A DNA stretch of 24,022 nucleotides from an uncultured Solirubrobacteraceae bacterium (GCA_902806215.1 CADCVT010000372.1:1-24022); one strand, 5' to 3'. Counted from the first letter of the stretch, positions 7,904-16,289 are shown. Numbers and translations: made by a program. The notes: generated by a model from the sequence alone, not told the origin.

Positions 7904-9465
7904 CGCGGGCCCGCCTCCAGCGTCCGCTTGACGGCCGGGATCTCCGAGGCCTTGAGCGGTTCGTCGGCGATCTCGTACTTCTTTTCGAGGCGGTTGCGCA
8001 CGAGGTCGCGCTGCATCCACTCGATGAGCCGCTTGTTCGCGTCGGCGCGGCGCTCCGCGGCGCCCGGCGCGTTCTGGTTGATGCGGATCTGCCGCGGCGG
8101 CGCCTGGATCTTCGTGCGCAGGTCGGGTCGCTCCTGCGTCTCGCAGGGCACGTCGGGCCGCAGCGGTGGCGGGCCGTCCTTCTTGGCCGGCGGGTTGACG
8201 CCCTGGACCGGAGCGTCGGTGAAGAAGAAGCGATCGTCGCCGAGCGCACTGGCGAAGTTGCCGTTGTTCGCGTAGGAGCGGACGTACTGGCCGTTGGCGT
8301 CGAAGCTGCGCGACTCGCCGCCCAGACCGACGAACTGCTTGGCCGCCTCCTGGTAGACCGGGCCGCTCGCCGGGAAGTTCGGGTCCTGGATCGTGTCCTC
8401 GTTCAAGGGCGTGATCACGTTCGCGTTGCAGCTGCCGAGCAGACGCGTCTGCTCCTGGAACTGGAGGCCGCCACGGTTGAACTCGACGAGCGCCGGGACG
8501 GTGGGGCGCAGGTCCTTGACGAGGCCCTGGAGCTCGCCGGGAGAGACGAACTGCCGCATCTGACGGACGAACGGCAGCGTCGCGTCGAGCGAGGGCCCGG
8601 AGGACCTGACCGTGGGGGCGAAGTCGCGAGCGAAGCGCCGCACCGACGGGAACGCGACCCGCAGGGCGGAGAACGCGCGCAGGCCGTTGCGCAGCGTGGT
8701 GGGCAGCTCGCGCAGCGCGGCAGAGAGGTTGTCCTGCTCGACGGCGAACGCCTCGGCGGTCGTGCCCAGGTCGGTGACGAGGTTCTTGAGCGCGTCGGGG
8801 TCGCGGTCGAGGCCCTCGGCGACGCGGCTCGCGCCGGCGATGTAGTTCGAGAGGTCGTGCTCGAGCTTGCCGCGCGTCGCGTCGTTGACGAGGGCGGAGT
8901 TCTGGAACGCGGGCTTCTGGTACTTGAGCGAGCGGTTGAAGCCGCGGCCGCCCTCGCCGCTGACGGCGGTGCCGTACTCGCGCAGGACGGTGCGCAGGTC
9001 CTCGCGCGTGTCGCTCTGGAGCATCTCGAGGAACTGGCCGAACTGGACCGGGGCGGCGGTGTTCTGCACCGGGATCGTGCCGCCCTCCTTGAAGTGCGGC
9101 GCCGTCGGCGAGCCGGGCTGGAGGTCGACGAAGTAGTTGCCCTCGAGGAAGATGCGGGGACGGACCTTCGCGCGGGCGTCCTTGTGGATCGGCAGGCCCT
9201 TCTTGTCGATCTCCATCGTGACCATCGCGCCGTTGCCGTCATCGCCGAGCGGCTCGATCTTCTGGACCTTGCCGATGTTCACGCCGGCGATGCGCACGGG
9301 CGACTTCGGCTTGAGGTCGTTGACGTTGCGGAACGCGGCCTTGATCTCGTACGGGTTGTTGAACGGGTTGTCCTTGCGGAAGCCCATCACGACGAGGACG
9401 GTGAAGACGATCGTCGCGACGATCCCCCAGCGGGCCGCCTGGCTCTTGGTCATCGGCTTGCGCAT
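7900..9465 (-). CDS. MCE family lipid-transport protein, fourth gene of the cluster
   Basis: A 521-residue MCE protein starting MRKPMTKSQAARWG. The start at 9465 shares one base with the TAA of the preceding gene (TAATG); the long open frame further upstream overlaps that gene and is discarded. The membrane segment is about 13-28, and the MCE domain about 39-125 with core VRIAGVNIGKV (57-67). The helical stretch includes KDLRPTVPALVEF. The C-terminal domain has Cys346 (LGSCNANVITPL) and Cys441 (DVPCETQ). After this comes a basic, helical C-terminal extension of about 80 residues (ERRADANKRLIEWMQRDLV), the only strongly charged coiled-coil-like tail in the set. It may contact a neighbouring subunit or the cell wall; that is inference. 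Confidence 0.92.
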   Translation of the reverse strand: MRKPMTKSQAARWGIVATIVFTVLVVMGFRKDNPFNNPYEIKAAFRNVNDLKPKSPVRIAGVNIGKVQKIEPLGDDGNGAMVTMEIDKKGLPIHKDARAKVRPRIFLEGNYFVDLQPGSPTAPHFKEGGTIPVQNTAAPVQFGQFLEMLQSDTREDLRTVLREYGTAVSGEGGRGFNRSLKYQKPAFQNSALVNDATRGKLEHDLSNYIAGASRVAEGLDRDPDALKNLVTDLGTTAEAFAVEQDNLSAALRELPTTLRNGLRAFSALRVAFPSVRRFARDFAPTVRSSGPSLDATLPFVRQMRQFVSPGELQGLVKDLRPTVPALVEFNRGGLQFQEQTRLLGSCNANVITPLNEDTIQDPNFPASGPVYQEAAKQFVGLGGESRSFDANGQYVRSYANNGNFASALGDDRFFFTDAPVQGVNPPAKKDGPPPLRPDVPCETQERPDLRTKIQAPPRQIRINQNAPGAAERRADANKRLIEWMQRDLVRNRLEKKYEIADEPLKASEIPAVKRTLEAGPR

Positions 9466-10994
9466 TACTTGTCGAGCTCCGGCGGCTTGCGAGGACCGGA
9501 CTCCGGCTGGCGCGTGAACGTCTGACCGGCGGGGATCTCGGGACGACCCGTGAAGGTGGTGCCCGACGCGCCCGGGATGTGCGGGTCGGTGACGATCTTC
9601 AGGTTCGGGTCGTTGTTGTACGTCGTGAGCTTCTCGAGGTAGCCGCGCTGCCCGGACTCGCAGTCGGCCTTGCCGTCCTTCGTGACCGCGGCCGAGTAGA
9701 GGTTCGAGTGCAGGTTCTGCTTGGCGCCGGAGACGACGTCCTCGCCGTCGGCCGGCTGGCGGGCGCCGATCGAGCCGACGCTCGAGGCGCGCGGATCGCG
9801 GGGACGCGACGCCTGGTTGAGCAGCGTGCGCTGCGAGTAGCCCGTCGGATCCGGCTCGGTGATGTGCTCGCCGACGTTGTTGAACGCGTAGTTGAAGTAG
9901 TTGCAGACCGTGAGGTACGGCCCGACGAACCGGATGAGCGGCTGGACGATGTCGACGATGCGGGTGACGCCGCGCAGCGCGTAGATCGTCCGCGGGTCGC
10001 CGGCGAGCTCCTCGAGCGAGCCGAGCGTCTTCTGGAGCTCCTGGTTGATCTCCGGCGCGCGCTTGAGGACGGGAATGCCGGTCTTCAGCGCGCCGGAGAT
10101 GCGCGGCAGCGTCCTCGGCATGACCTCGGTCGCGTCGCGCAGGGCACGGCTGAACGAGGCGAAGTCGCGGAGGAAGGGCCGCTGCACGCGGAAGGAGCGG
10201 ATGCCGACGCGCATCGTGGGCGCGTTGTCGCGGATCGTCTGGCGCAGCCGGTTCGGGCGGCGCGACCACGCCTCGAACGTGTCGGCGCCGGCCTCGAACT
10301 GGTGCGCGTAGCGGTCGGCGATCGGCGCGATCGTGCGCGCCGCGTCGTTGAGCTCGGAGAAGAAGCGATCGAGGCGGTTGTCGTCCGACGCGAGCGTGCG
10401 GGCGACCGGCTCGAGGTTCGCGAGCAGGCGGGGGAGCCCGGCGATCGTCTGGTTGAGGCTCGAGCCGCGGCCGCTGAGCGCGCCGCCGAAGCCGCGGATG
10501 TTCTCGCGCACCGCGCTGCGGGTCTTGCGGTCGAAGACGCGGAACCAGTCGTCGAGCTCCACCGGGAACTCGACCTGCTCGGCGGGCAGCGTGTCGCCGT
10601 CCTCGAAGCTCTGCTTGGCCTTGCCGCGCGTGAGCTCGACGTACTTCAGGCCGAGCACCGAGCGTGGCCGCAGGTTGATCGTCGAGTCCTTCGGGATCTC
10701 GCCGGCGATGCGGTCGAGCTTCATGCGCGCTTCGGCGCCAACCGTGCCGTCGGGCAGGCGGACCGGCTTCATGTCGTCGACCACGCCGATGCGCGAGCCG
10801 CCCTCGCGGACGTCGTTGCCCGGCAGCAGGTTCGCGCCGTTGGCGACCTGGAACTTGATCGTCGTGGTCGGGACGAACGGCAGGCCCTGGTTCGCGTTGT
10901 AGGCCAGGAACACGGCGACGACCACGATGAGCGTCGTGACCGCGCCCACGAGCACGGGGTTGGCGACGATGGAGCTTCCGGCGCGGCTGCGCAT
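9465..10994 (-). CDS. MCE family lipid-transport protein, third gene of the cluster
   Basis: A 509-residue MCE protein starting MRSRAGSSIVANPVLVG. The ATG at 10994 overlaps the preceding TGA by one base (TGATG), with GGGGA a few bases upstream. The membrane segment is about 13-31. The MCE domain (about 45-135) has the divergent core VREGGSRIGVV (62-72), where the usual Val after GG is Ser. The helical region carries motifs such as RVQRPFLRDFASF. A block YLTVCNYFNYAFNN contains Cys364, a second Cys is at 445, and the C-terminus is a Pro-rich unstructured tail. The predicted role is a channel subunit for lipid transport. Gene order and tight overlaps say it is made together with its neighbours. 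Confidence 0.92.
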   Translation of the reverse strand: MRSRAGSSIVANPVLVGAVTTLIVVVAVFLAYNANQGLPFVPTTTIKFQVANGANLLPGNDVREGGSRIGVVDDMKPVRLPDGTVGAEARMKLDRIAGEIPKDSTINLRPRSVLGLKYVELTRGKAKQSFEDGDTLPAEQVEFPVELDDWFRVFDRKTRSAVRENIRGFGGALSGRGSSLNQTIAGLPRLLANLEPVARTLASDDNRLDRFFSELNDAARTIAPIADRYAHQFEAGADTFEAWSRRPNRLRQTIRDNAPTMRVGIRSFRVQRPFLRDFASFSRALRDATEVMPRTLPRISGALKTGIPVLKRAPEINQELQKTLGSLEELAGDPRTIYALRGVTRIVDIVQPLIRFVGPYLTVCNYFNYAFNNVGEHITEPDPTGYSQRTLLNQASRPRDPRASSVGSIGARQPADGEDVVSGAKQNLHSNLYSAAVTKDGKADCESGQRGYLEKLTTYNNDPNLKIVTDPHIPGASGTTFTGRPEIPAGQTFTRQPESGPRKPPELDK

Positions 10995-12643
10995 CAGTTC
11001 CCCATCAGGAAGTCGAGGAGGTCTTCGGACTCGCGCGGGACCGAGGGCGCGGGCACCTTCGGCGCCTCGGGCGTCTGCGGCGCCGGCACGTTCGGGAGGT
11101 CGGGCTTGCCGCCGGGCAGCGCGTCCTCCAGGAGGTCGTCGAGCTTCGGGACGACGCCGCCGGCCGAGCCGCCGGGGCCGCCCGAACCGGAGTCCGAACC
11201 GTTGCCGTCCTTGCCGCCGGCATCGGATCCCTTGTCCTCACTGCCGCCGTCGTTCGAGTCGCCGTCGCGCTTGCGGGCGTCGTCCGACCCCTCGCCGTCG
11301 CGCGAGGCGCGCTGCGACGCGGAACCGGTCTTCGTGAAGTCCGGCTGGAGGATGCCCGGCTGCGAGTTGCCGAGCCAGGCGCGGCACTTGTCCGGGCTTC
11401 GGCCGCTCTTGATCATCTCGGCGTCCGTGTAGTTCGCGCAGTCGCGGTCGAGGAAGAGCGAGACCTTGAGGATGAAGCTGTTGGCGTCGAAGAGGTTGAT
11501 CGCCTGCGACTGGCTGAAGAAGTACCGCAGGACGGACTCGAGTCCGGTGTAGCCGCCGTTCGGGCGCCCGGCGCGCGCGTCCTTCTCGACCGCGAAGCGC
11601 GGGTCGTCGATGTGCTCGAGCGAGATGGCGAGGTTGTTGGCGGCCTCGGGCAGGTCGTCGACGCCCTTGCGCAGCTCGGCGACCGGGGCGCGCGCGGCCT
11701 TGACCGCGCCGCGGCCGGTCCGCGCTGCGGCGGCGAGGGTGCGATTCGCCGGGCGCGATGCGTCCGCGAACGGCCCGAGCGTGTTGGCGAGGTCCTCGAT
11801 GAAGGGCGCGGCGGTGTTGAGGTTGCGCAGCGCGGGGATCTGGGCGTCGGCCGTCTCCTCGAGGCGCCGCAGGGTCGGCGTGAGCTCGCCGAGGAAGCGC
11901 GGCAGCGTGTTCCACTGGGCGCGGATGCCGTCCTCTTCGCTGCCGGCGGCGGTCGCGGTGTCCTTCGCCTCCTCGACGAAGCGCGTGACGTCCTCGCGCT
12001 TGTTGGCCACCTCGAGCAGGACCTTGTCGGCGTTCTCGTAGAGGTTGCGGATCGTGCGCTTCTGGTCGGCCAGGATCGCCAGCAGCCTGTCGACCTGGCG
12101 CAGGGCCGGGACGGCGCGGCGGATCGTCTCGTTGAGGTCGTCGCCGCGCGAGGCGAGGCCGGCGCCGAACTCGGAGAGCAGGATCGAGAAGCGCTCGCGG
12201 TACGGGCGGCGCATGATGTTGTTGACGAGGTCGACGGGGACGGTGGTCTCGGTCTGCTCGACCGGGATCGTCGCGCCCTCCTTGAGCCGCTCGGGCTTGA
12301 CGCCCGGGTTGCAGTCGATGAAGTACTCGCCGATGAGCGACTGCGGGCGCGTCTCGCACTTGACGTCCTTGCGGAGGTCGTCGAAGCCGGTCGCCGTGAT
12401 CTCGAAGTCGACGAGCGCGCGCATGTCCTTCTTGTCGAGGCGAAGCGTCTTGACCTTGCCGGCGCGGACGCCGCCGATCTTCACGTCGGCGCCGTCGACG
12501 AGGCCGAACGCGTTGTCGAGCTCGACGGTGAAGTTCGTCGCGACCTTGTCGTCGTCGCCGTCGGCTCCGGTGCCGAAGACGGCGATCGCCGTGACGGCGG
12601 CGATGAGGAGCGCGAGGCCCGCGATGCGTCGGATCAGCGCCAT
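10994..12643 (-). CDS. MCE family lipid-transport protein, second gene, with low-complexity tail
   Basis: A 549-residue MCE protein, the longest of the six. The membrane segment is about 7-24. The MCE domain (about 38-122) has core VKIGGVRAGKV (54-64) and, unlike its paralogues, an extra Cys pair within the domain (DVKCETRP ... FIDCNPG). The helical region ends in a segment with Cys402 and Cys420 (RDCANYTD, PDKCRAWLG). From about 440 to 515 the chain is a low-complexity Asp/Ser/Gly/Lys linker, followed by a Pro-rich stretch and a short acidic C-terminal helix ending LLDFLMGN. Such tails occur in some mycobacterial Mce proteins and may reach through the wall. The start ATG 12643 follows immediately after the TAG of the first gene. 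Confidence 0.91.
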   Translation of the reverse strand: MALIRRIAGLALLIAAVTAIAVFGTGADGDDDKVATNFTVELDNAFGLVDGADVKIGGVRAGKVKTLRLDKKDMRALVDFEITATGFDDLRKDVKCETRPQSLIGEYFIDCNPGVKPERLKEGATIPVEQTETTVPVDLVNNIMRRPYRERFSILLSEFGAGLASRGDDLNETIRRAVPALRQVDRLLAILADQKRTIRNLYENADKVLLEVANKREDVTRFVEEAKDTATAAGSEEDGIRAQWNTLPRFLGELTPTLRRLEETADAQIPALRNLNTAAPFIEDLANTLGPFADASRPANRTLAAAARTGRGAVKAARAPVAELRKGVDDLPEAANNLAISLEHIDDPRFAVEKDARAGRPNGGYTGLESVLRYFFSQSQAINLFDANSFILKVSLFLDRDCANYTDAEMIKSGRSPDKCRAWLGNSQPGILQPDFTKTGSASQRASRDGEGSDDARKRDGDSNDGGSEDKGSDAGGKDGNGSDSGSGGPGGSAGGVVPKLDDLLEDALPGGKPDLPNVPAPQTPEAPKVPAPSVPRESEDLLDFLMGN

Positions 12644-14047
12644 CTAACGCCCCGGCGGGATCTGGGAGGGGTCGCAGTTGAAGTCCTTCGTCGGCTTCCA
12701 CGGGTTCGACCCGTCCGCGGCCGGGCGCTCGGTGGCGCCGGGACAGCGGTTCGTCTGCATCTTGGCCGTCGGCTCGGCGGCGCGGACGTCGTCGCGCAGC
12801 TCCGGCGGGACGAGCTTGAGCTGGCCGCCGACCGCGGCGAACGCGTTGACCGAGGTCGCGACGCGGCTGGCCGAGCCGTTGGCGTCGTAGATGCCCGAGT
12901 GGCTGAAGTCGTCGAGCCAGGCGGTGAAGTCGACCGTGTAGGGGCGGAAGAAGGCGAAGTGGGGCGTCTGACCCTTGAGCGACTCCGTCGACTGCGCGAA
13001 CGAGCCCGGGCGCTTCTTGCCGTTGCGCTCGACCTCGCGCACGGTGATGTCGCGCAGCGGCGGGACGGACTTGGCCAGCTCGATGAGGTCGTTGTCCTCG
13101 CCGGGGCTGCGGACGAGCGCCGACAGGTCGCGGACGGTGGGGACCGCCTCGCGGGCGAACGGGCGCAGCTCGCGCAGCACGGCGCGGAGCTTCGGCGTGA
13201 CCGGCTTGCTCGCGTTGACGACGGGGTCGAGCTCGTCGAGTGTGCCGCGCAGGTCGACGAAGGTCGAGTTCGCGCGCCGCATGAACGGCGGGAGGCGCCG
13301 CAGCGATGTCTGGAGGTTGTCCTCCTCGCGGGCGATCGCGCCCGTGAACTGGGCGAGCTCGTCGACGAGGCGCGAGACGTCGTCCTTGCGGTCGGCCAGG
13401 TCGGTGACCAGGCGCGAGGAGTTCACGACGAACTCCTGGAGGACCTTGGAGTCGAAGTTCAGCTCGGCGAACAGGCGGCGGGCGGAGACGAGCGCCGGGT
13501 TGACGTACTGCCAGCCCGCGTTCTGGAGCTCGCCGTCGTCCCTCCACTGGTTGGCCTGGCCGCGGATGAAGCCCTTGAGGCCCTTGCGGGTCTCCGGGTC
13601 GAACAGGTTGAACAGCTGGTCGATCTCGACCGCCGAGGTCGTGTCGGAGGCGCCGATGACGGCGCCCTCCTTCAGCGGCTGGCCGCCGGCGGGCGGGATG
13701 CGCAGGTCGACGTAGCGGTTGGCCGAGCCGGACAGCGACGCGATCCGCAGCGTCGCCTGCGTGCCGCTGCGCAGCGGCACGATCCGCTTGTCGCTGATCG
13801 CCAGCGTCAGCTCGGCCTCGCCGTCGTCGGCGAGCTGGATGTCCTCGATCAGCCCGACCTTGCGGCCGCCGACCTGGACGAGGTTGCCCTTCACGACGTT
13901 CGTCGCGGCCTGGAAGCGGGCCTTGACGACGTAGCCGTCGTCGCGCCCGAGGAACACGAAGACGACGACGAGCACGGCAAGGACGATCGCTGCCAAGGCA
14001 GCGACCCTCCCGACCCAGCTCAGACCCGATTCTTCTTGTTTCTCCAT
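12644..14047 (-). CDS. MCE family lipid-transport protein, first gene of the cluster
   Basis: A 467-residue MCE protein that opens the six-gene set. It has a short acidic cytoplasmic N-terminus, a strong membrane segment (about 12-33), and an MCE domain (about 39-118) with core VQVGGRKVGLI (57-67). A long helical region contains LRELRPFAREAVP. Cys435 and Cys458 lie in the last 35 residues. The ATG at 14047 has GGAGG upstream but only one base away, too close for normal use; no better start was found in frame. In mycobacteria and most proteobacteria the MCE genes follow yrbE/mlaE permease genes; here the gene upstream encodes an unrelated 165-residue protein. A weak TACCGT -10-like element lies in the 90-base upstream gap, without a convincing -35. 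Confidence 0.92.
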   Translation of the reverse strand: MEKQEESGLSWVGRVAALAAIVLAVLVVVFVFLGRDDGYVVKARFQAATNVVKGNLVQVGGRKVGLIEDIQLADDGEAELTLAISDKRIVPLRSGTQATLRIASLSGSANRYVDLRIPPAGGQPLKEGAVIGASDTTSAVEIDQLFNLFDPETRKGLKGFIRGQANQWRDDGELQNAGWQYVNPALVSARRLFAELNFDSKVLQEFVVNSSRLVTDLADRKDDVSRLVDELAQFTGAIAREEDNLQTSLRRLPPFMRRANSTFVDLRGTLDELDPVVNASKPVTPKLRAVLRELRPFAREAVPTVRDLSALVRSPGEDNDLIELAKSVPPLRDITVREVERNGKKRPGSFAQSTESLKGQTPHFAFFRPYTVDFTAWLDDFSHSGIYDANGSASRVATSVNAFAAVGGQLKLVPPELRDDVRAAEPTAKMQTNRCPGATERPAADGSNPWKPTKDFNCDPSQIPPGR

Positions 14048-14137
14048 GCCTCCGACGCGAGCAGCAGTGATGCGAGCGAGAACGGTAGGGGGAACGCAGG
14101 GATCGCGCGCCGCTTGCGGTCTTCGCGTGTTGAGACC

Positions 14138-14635
14138 TTATGAAGGCAGCGTGAACTGCTCGTCGCCGAGGGCGACGATCGTCGGCTCGTCCTGCCGCGC
14201 GGCGATGGCCAGCGGCAGGTCCGGGTCGGTGCTTCCGAAGAAGCCGAGGGCGACGCTGCGGCCCCCGAGCGCGCGGGCGAGCTCCTCGACGCACTCGGCC
14301 AGCGCGGGGAGCCCGCCGAGCGCGCCGGTGACCTTGCCGGAGATCGCGTCGACCTCGAACGGCGGCAGCTGCGGGACGTGGCGGAACTCGGGCTTGACGT
14401 CGACCTCGAGCTCCACGCCGTGCGGCAGGTGGACGGTCCGCTCGCCGTCGAAGACCTCGACGGGTGCTAGGCGACCGACGGTCACGAGGGCGGGAGGGGC
14501 GTCCTCCCCGCGGTCCACGACGCCCTGCGCCTCGAGCGCGCTCGTGGCGTGAAGGAACTCGCGCAGCGCGACGATGCTCGCGTCGAGCTCGCCGACCGTG
14601 AGCACGACGTCGATCGGTTCCTCCTCGCCGGCCAT
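14138..14635 (-). CDS. Hypothetical protein of 165 residues upstream of the MCE cluster
   Basis: I do not recognise the family. It is an acidic soluble protein without signal peptide or membrane segment. The N-terminal 40 residues look helical (VGELDASIVALREFLHAT). The middle is a beta-rich stretch with alternating residues (VEVFDGERTVHLPHGVELEVDVKPEF). The C-terminal half has a helix (ALAECVEELARALGG) followed by strands ending in PLAIAARQDEPTIVALGDEQ. The ATG at 14635 lies one to two bases after the expected start of a transcript from TACCCT (- strand, 14644-14649), so the message may be leaderless. It is on the same strand as the MCE genes, 90 bases ahead of them, so it may be co-transcribed. 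It diverges from the GGDEF gene. Confidence 0.7.
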   Translation of the reverse strand: MAGEEEPIDVVLTVGELDASIVALREFLHATSALEAQGVVDRGEDAPPALVTVGRLAPVEVFDGERTVHLPHGVELEVDVKPEFRHVPQLPPFEVDAISGKVTGALGGLPALAECVEELARALGGRSVALGFFGSTDPDLPLAIAARQDEPTIVALGDEQFTLPS

Positions 14636-14712
14636 CTGGACGCAGGGTAGTGCGGTCGATCATCCGTCCAGGGGGGTGCGCGGACCTCGCTTCACGGGCA
14701 CAACGACCTGCC

Positions 14713-15591
14713 ATGAAGGTCCTCATCGTCGAAGACAGCGTCGGGCACGCCATGCTCGTCCGCGAGCTGCTCGAGGCCGCCGATCCTGGCGCGTTCGACG
14801 TGGTCGAGGCGCGCGACCTGTCCGAGGCCGTCGCGCGGCTGCTCGACGAGGGCGCCGACCTCGTGCTGCTGGACCTCGGTCTGCCGGACGCGTCGGGCAT
14901 GCAGGCGCTCGAGCAGGTCCGCACCGCGGCGCTCGACGCGCCGGTGGTCGTGCTGAGCGGGCGCGACGACGACGACCTCGCCGTGGCGTGCGTCGAGGCG
15001 GGCGCCCAGGACTACCTGGTCAAGGGGACCGTCGACGGGCGCACGCTCGCCCGTGCGCTGCGCGCGGCCGACATGCGCGCGCGCCGCGAGAAGGCGCTCG
15101 CCCACGACGGGCTGCACGACGCGCTGACCGGGCTGCCGAACCGCACGCTGTTCGCCGACCGCCTGCGCCAGGCGCTCAACCGCCTCGGGCGCATGCAGAC
15201 CTGCCTCGCGGTGATGTTCGTCGACCTCGACGGCTTCAAGGGCGTCAACGACAACCTCGGCCACGCCGCCGGCGACGCGCTCCTGCGAGAGGTCTCCATG
15301 CGCCTGCGCGAGGTCGTGCGCGGCGGCGACACCGCCGCGCGCACCGGCGGCGACGAGTTCGTCGTGCTGTGCGAGGACGTCACGGGGATCGAGGACGCCG
15401 AGGCGGTCGCCGAGCGGCTGCTGGCCGAGCTGCCGATCGGCGCCTCGCTCGGCGTCGCGCTCGCGGTCACCGGCGACGAGTGCCCCGAGACGCTCGTCCG
15501 CGACGCCGACGCCGCGATGTACGCGGTAAAGCGCCGCGGCGGCGGGGGCTTCGAGCTCGTCGGAGTCGACCGCGTGCGCGAGCTCGTCTAG
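14713..15591 (+). CDS. Response regulator with GGDEF diguanylate cyclase domain
   Basis: A 292-residue PleD/WspR-like protein that should make cyclic di-GMP from two GTP when its receiver is phosphorylated. The receiver domain (1-120) has the acidic pair Glu8-Asp9, phospho-acceptor Asp54 (LVLLDLGLPD), Ser82 and Lys104. The GGDEF domain (about 133-290) begins DALTGLPNRTLF and has an intact active site GGDEF (212-216). RGGD (203-206) lies exactly five residues upstream, an intact inhibitory I-site, so product feedback is expected. ATG 14713 (MKVLIVEDS) is preferred over the upstream in-frame GTG at 14650 because it begins precisely at the first receiver strand. No histidine kinase is adjacent, so its partner is elsewhere. 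It converges on the dehydrogenase with a 5-base gap. Confidence 0.95.
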   Translation: MKVLIVEDSVGHAMLVRELLEAADPGAFDVVEARDLSEAVARLLDEGADLVLLDLGLPDASGMQALEQVRTAALDAPVVVLSGRDDDDLAVACVEAGAQDYLVKGTVDGRTLARALRAADMRARREKALAHDGLHDALTGLPNRTLFADRLRQALNRLGRMQTCLAVMFVDLDGFKGVNDNLGHAAGDALLREVSMRLREVVRGGDTAARTGGDEFVVLCEDVTGIEDAEAVAERLLAELPIGASLGVALAVTGDECPETLVRDADAAMYAVKRRGGGGFELVGVDRVRELV

Positions 15592-15595
15592 CTCG
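15579..15595. terminator. Weak inverted repeat over the convergent GGDEF and dehydrogenase ends
   Basis: CGAGCT (15579-15584) pairs with AGCTCG (15590-15595) around loop CGTCT, spanning the GGDEF stop and abutting the dehydrogenase stop. Six base pairs with no T-tract is weak on its own. Confidence 0.25.
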
Positions 15596-15596
15596 T

Positions 15597-16289
15597 CTAG
15601 AAGGCGGCCGGGCCGTTGCGGTCGGTGAACGTGCCCGTCGGGCCGTCCGGCCCGACCTGCGCCATCTCCACCATCGCGTCGGTGCCCTCCTCGACGGTCT
15701 GGGGGCCGCTGTGGCCGTTGAAGTCGGTGGCGGTGTAGCCCGGGTCGACCGCGTTGACCCGCATCCCCGGCAGCGCCTTCGCGTACTGGGTCGTGAGCAT
15801 GTTCACCGCGGCCTTCGACGACGCGTAGCCGAGCGAGGCGATCGTCGACTCGATCCGATCGGGGTCGGTCGTGCTCGCGATGGAGCCCATCCCGCTCGAG
15901 ACGTTGACGATCACCGGGTTGCCGGAGCGCTCGAGCAGCGGCGTGAAGGCGTGCGTGACCCGCGCGATCCCCACGACGTTCGTGTCGAGGATCGCGGCGA
16001 TCGCCGCAGGGCTGTCGTTCTCCAGCCCGTCGGGCGGGTACGCGATGCCGGCGTTGTTGACGAGGACGTCGAGGCCTCCGTTCGCGCCGACGTGCTCGGC
16101 GGCCGCCGCGACGCTCTCCTCGTCGCGGACGTCGAGGACGACGAACCGGGCCCCGAGTGCGTCAGCTGCCGCCTTCCCGCGATCCGCGTCGCGGGCCGCG
16201 ACCCAGACGTCGTGTCCCTCGGCGACGAGCCGGCGGGCGGCCTCGTGGCCGAGGCCCTTGTTGGCGCCGGTGATGAGTGTGGTGGTCAT
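15597..16289 (-). CDS. Short-chain dehydrogenase/reductase, NAD(P)-dependent
   Basis: A 230-residue classical SDR. The glycine motif TGANKGLG is at 7-14, NNAG at 78-81, a catalytic Asn at about 104, Ser at 131-132 (VNVSSG), and YASSK gives Tyr155 and Lys159. Arg33 in AARDADRGK after the second strand suggests preference for NADP(H). It most resembles carbonyl-reductase-like SDRs of actinobacteria; the substrate cannot be read from sequence. The frame is open for 35 more codons upstream, but ATG 16289 places MTTTLITG at the start of the first strand. It is divergent from an MmyB-type regulator 94 bases away, a recurrent arrangement in actinobacteria in which the regulator is presumed to control the SDR. 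Confidence 0.95.
   Translation of the reverse strand: MTTTLITGANKGLGHEAARRLVAEGHDVWVAARDADRGKAAADALGARFVVLDVRDEESVAAAAEHVGANGGLDVLVNNAGIAYPPDGLENDSPAAIAAILDTNVVGIARVTHAFTPLLERSGNPVIVNVSSGMGSIASTTDPDRIESTIASLGYASSKAAVNMLTTQYAKALPGMRVNAVDPGYTATDFNGHSGPQTVEEGTDAMVEMAQVGPDGPTGTFTDRNGPAAF

Noticed and set aside
4782..8249. A 1155-codon - strand frame over the MCE genes, and similar giants at 11238-14924 and 235-3876
   Set aside because: They are Arg/Ala/Gly-rich shifted translations of genes that have clear domains in another frame.
14131..14137. Inverted repeat GGTCT/AGACC around 14118-14137 after the 165-residue gene
   Set aside because: Only five base pairs with a ten-base loop and no T-tract; not enough to call a terminator separating that gene from the MCE cluster.
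15582..15599. Direct repeat GCTCGTCTA twice in tandem at the convergent GGDEF/dehydrogenase ends
   Set aside because: Nine bases repeated once, made of common codons plus the two stop codons; likely a chance or slippage duplication with no function visible.
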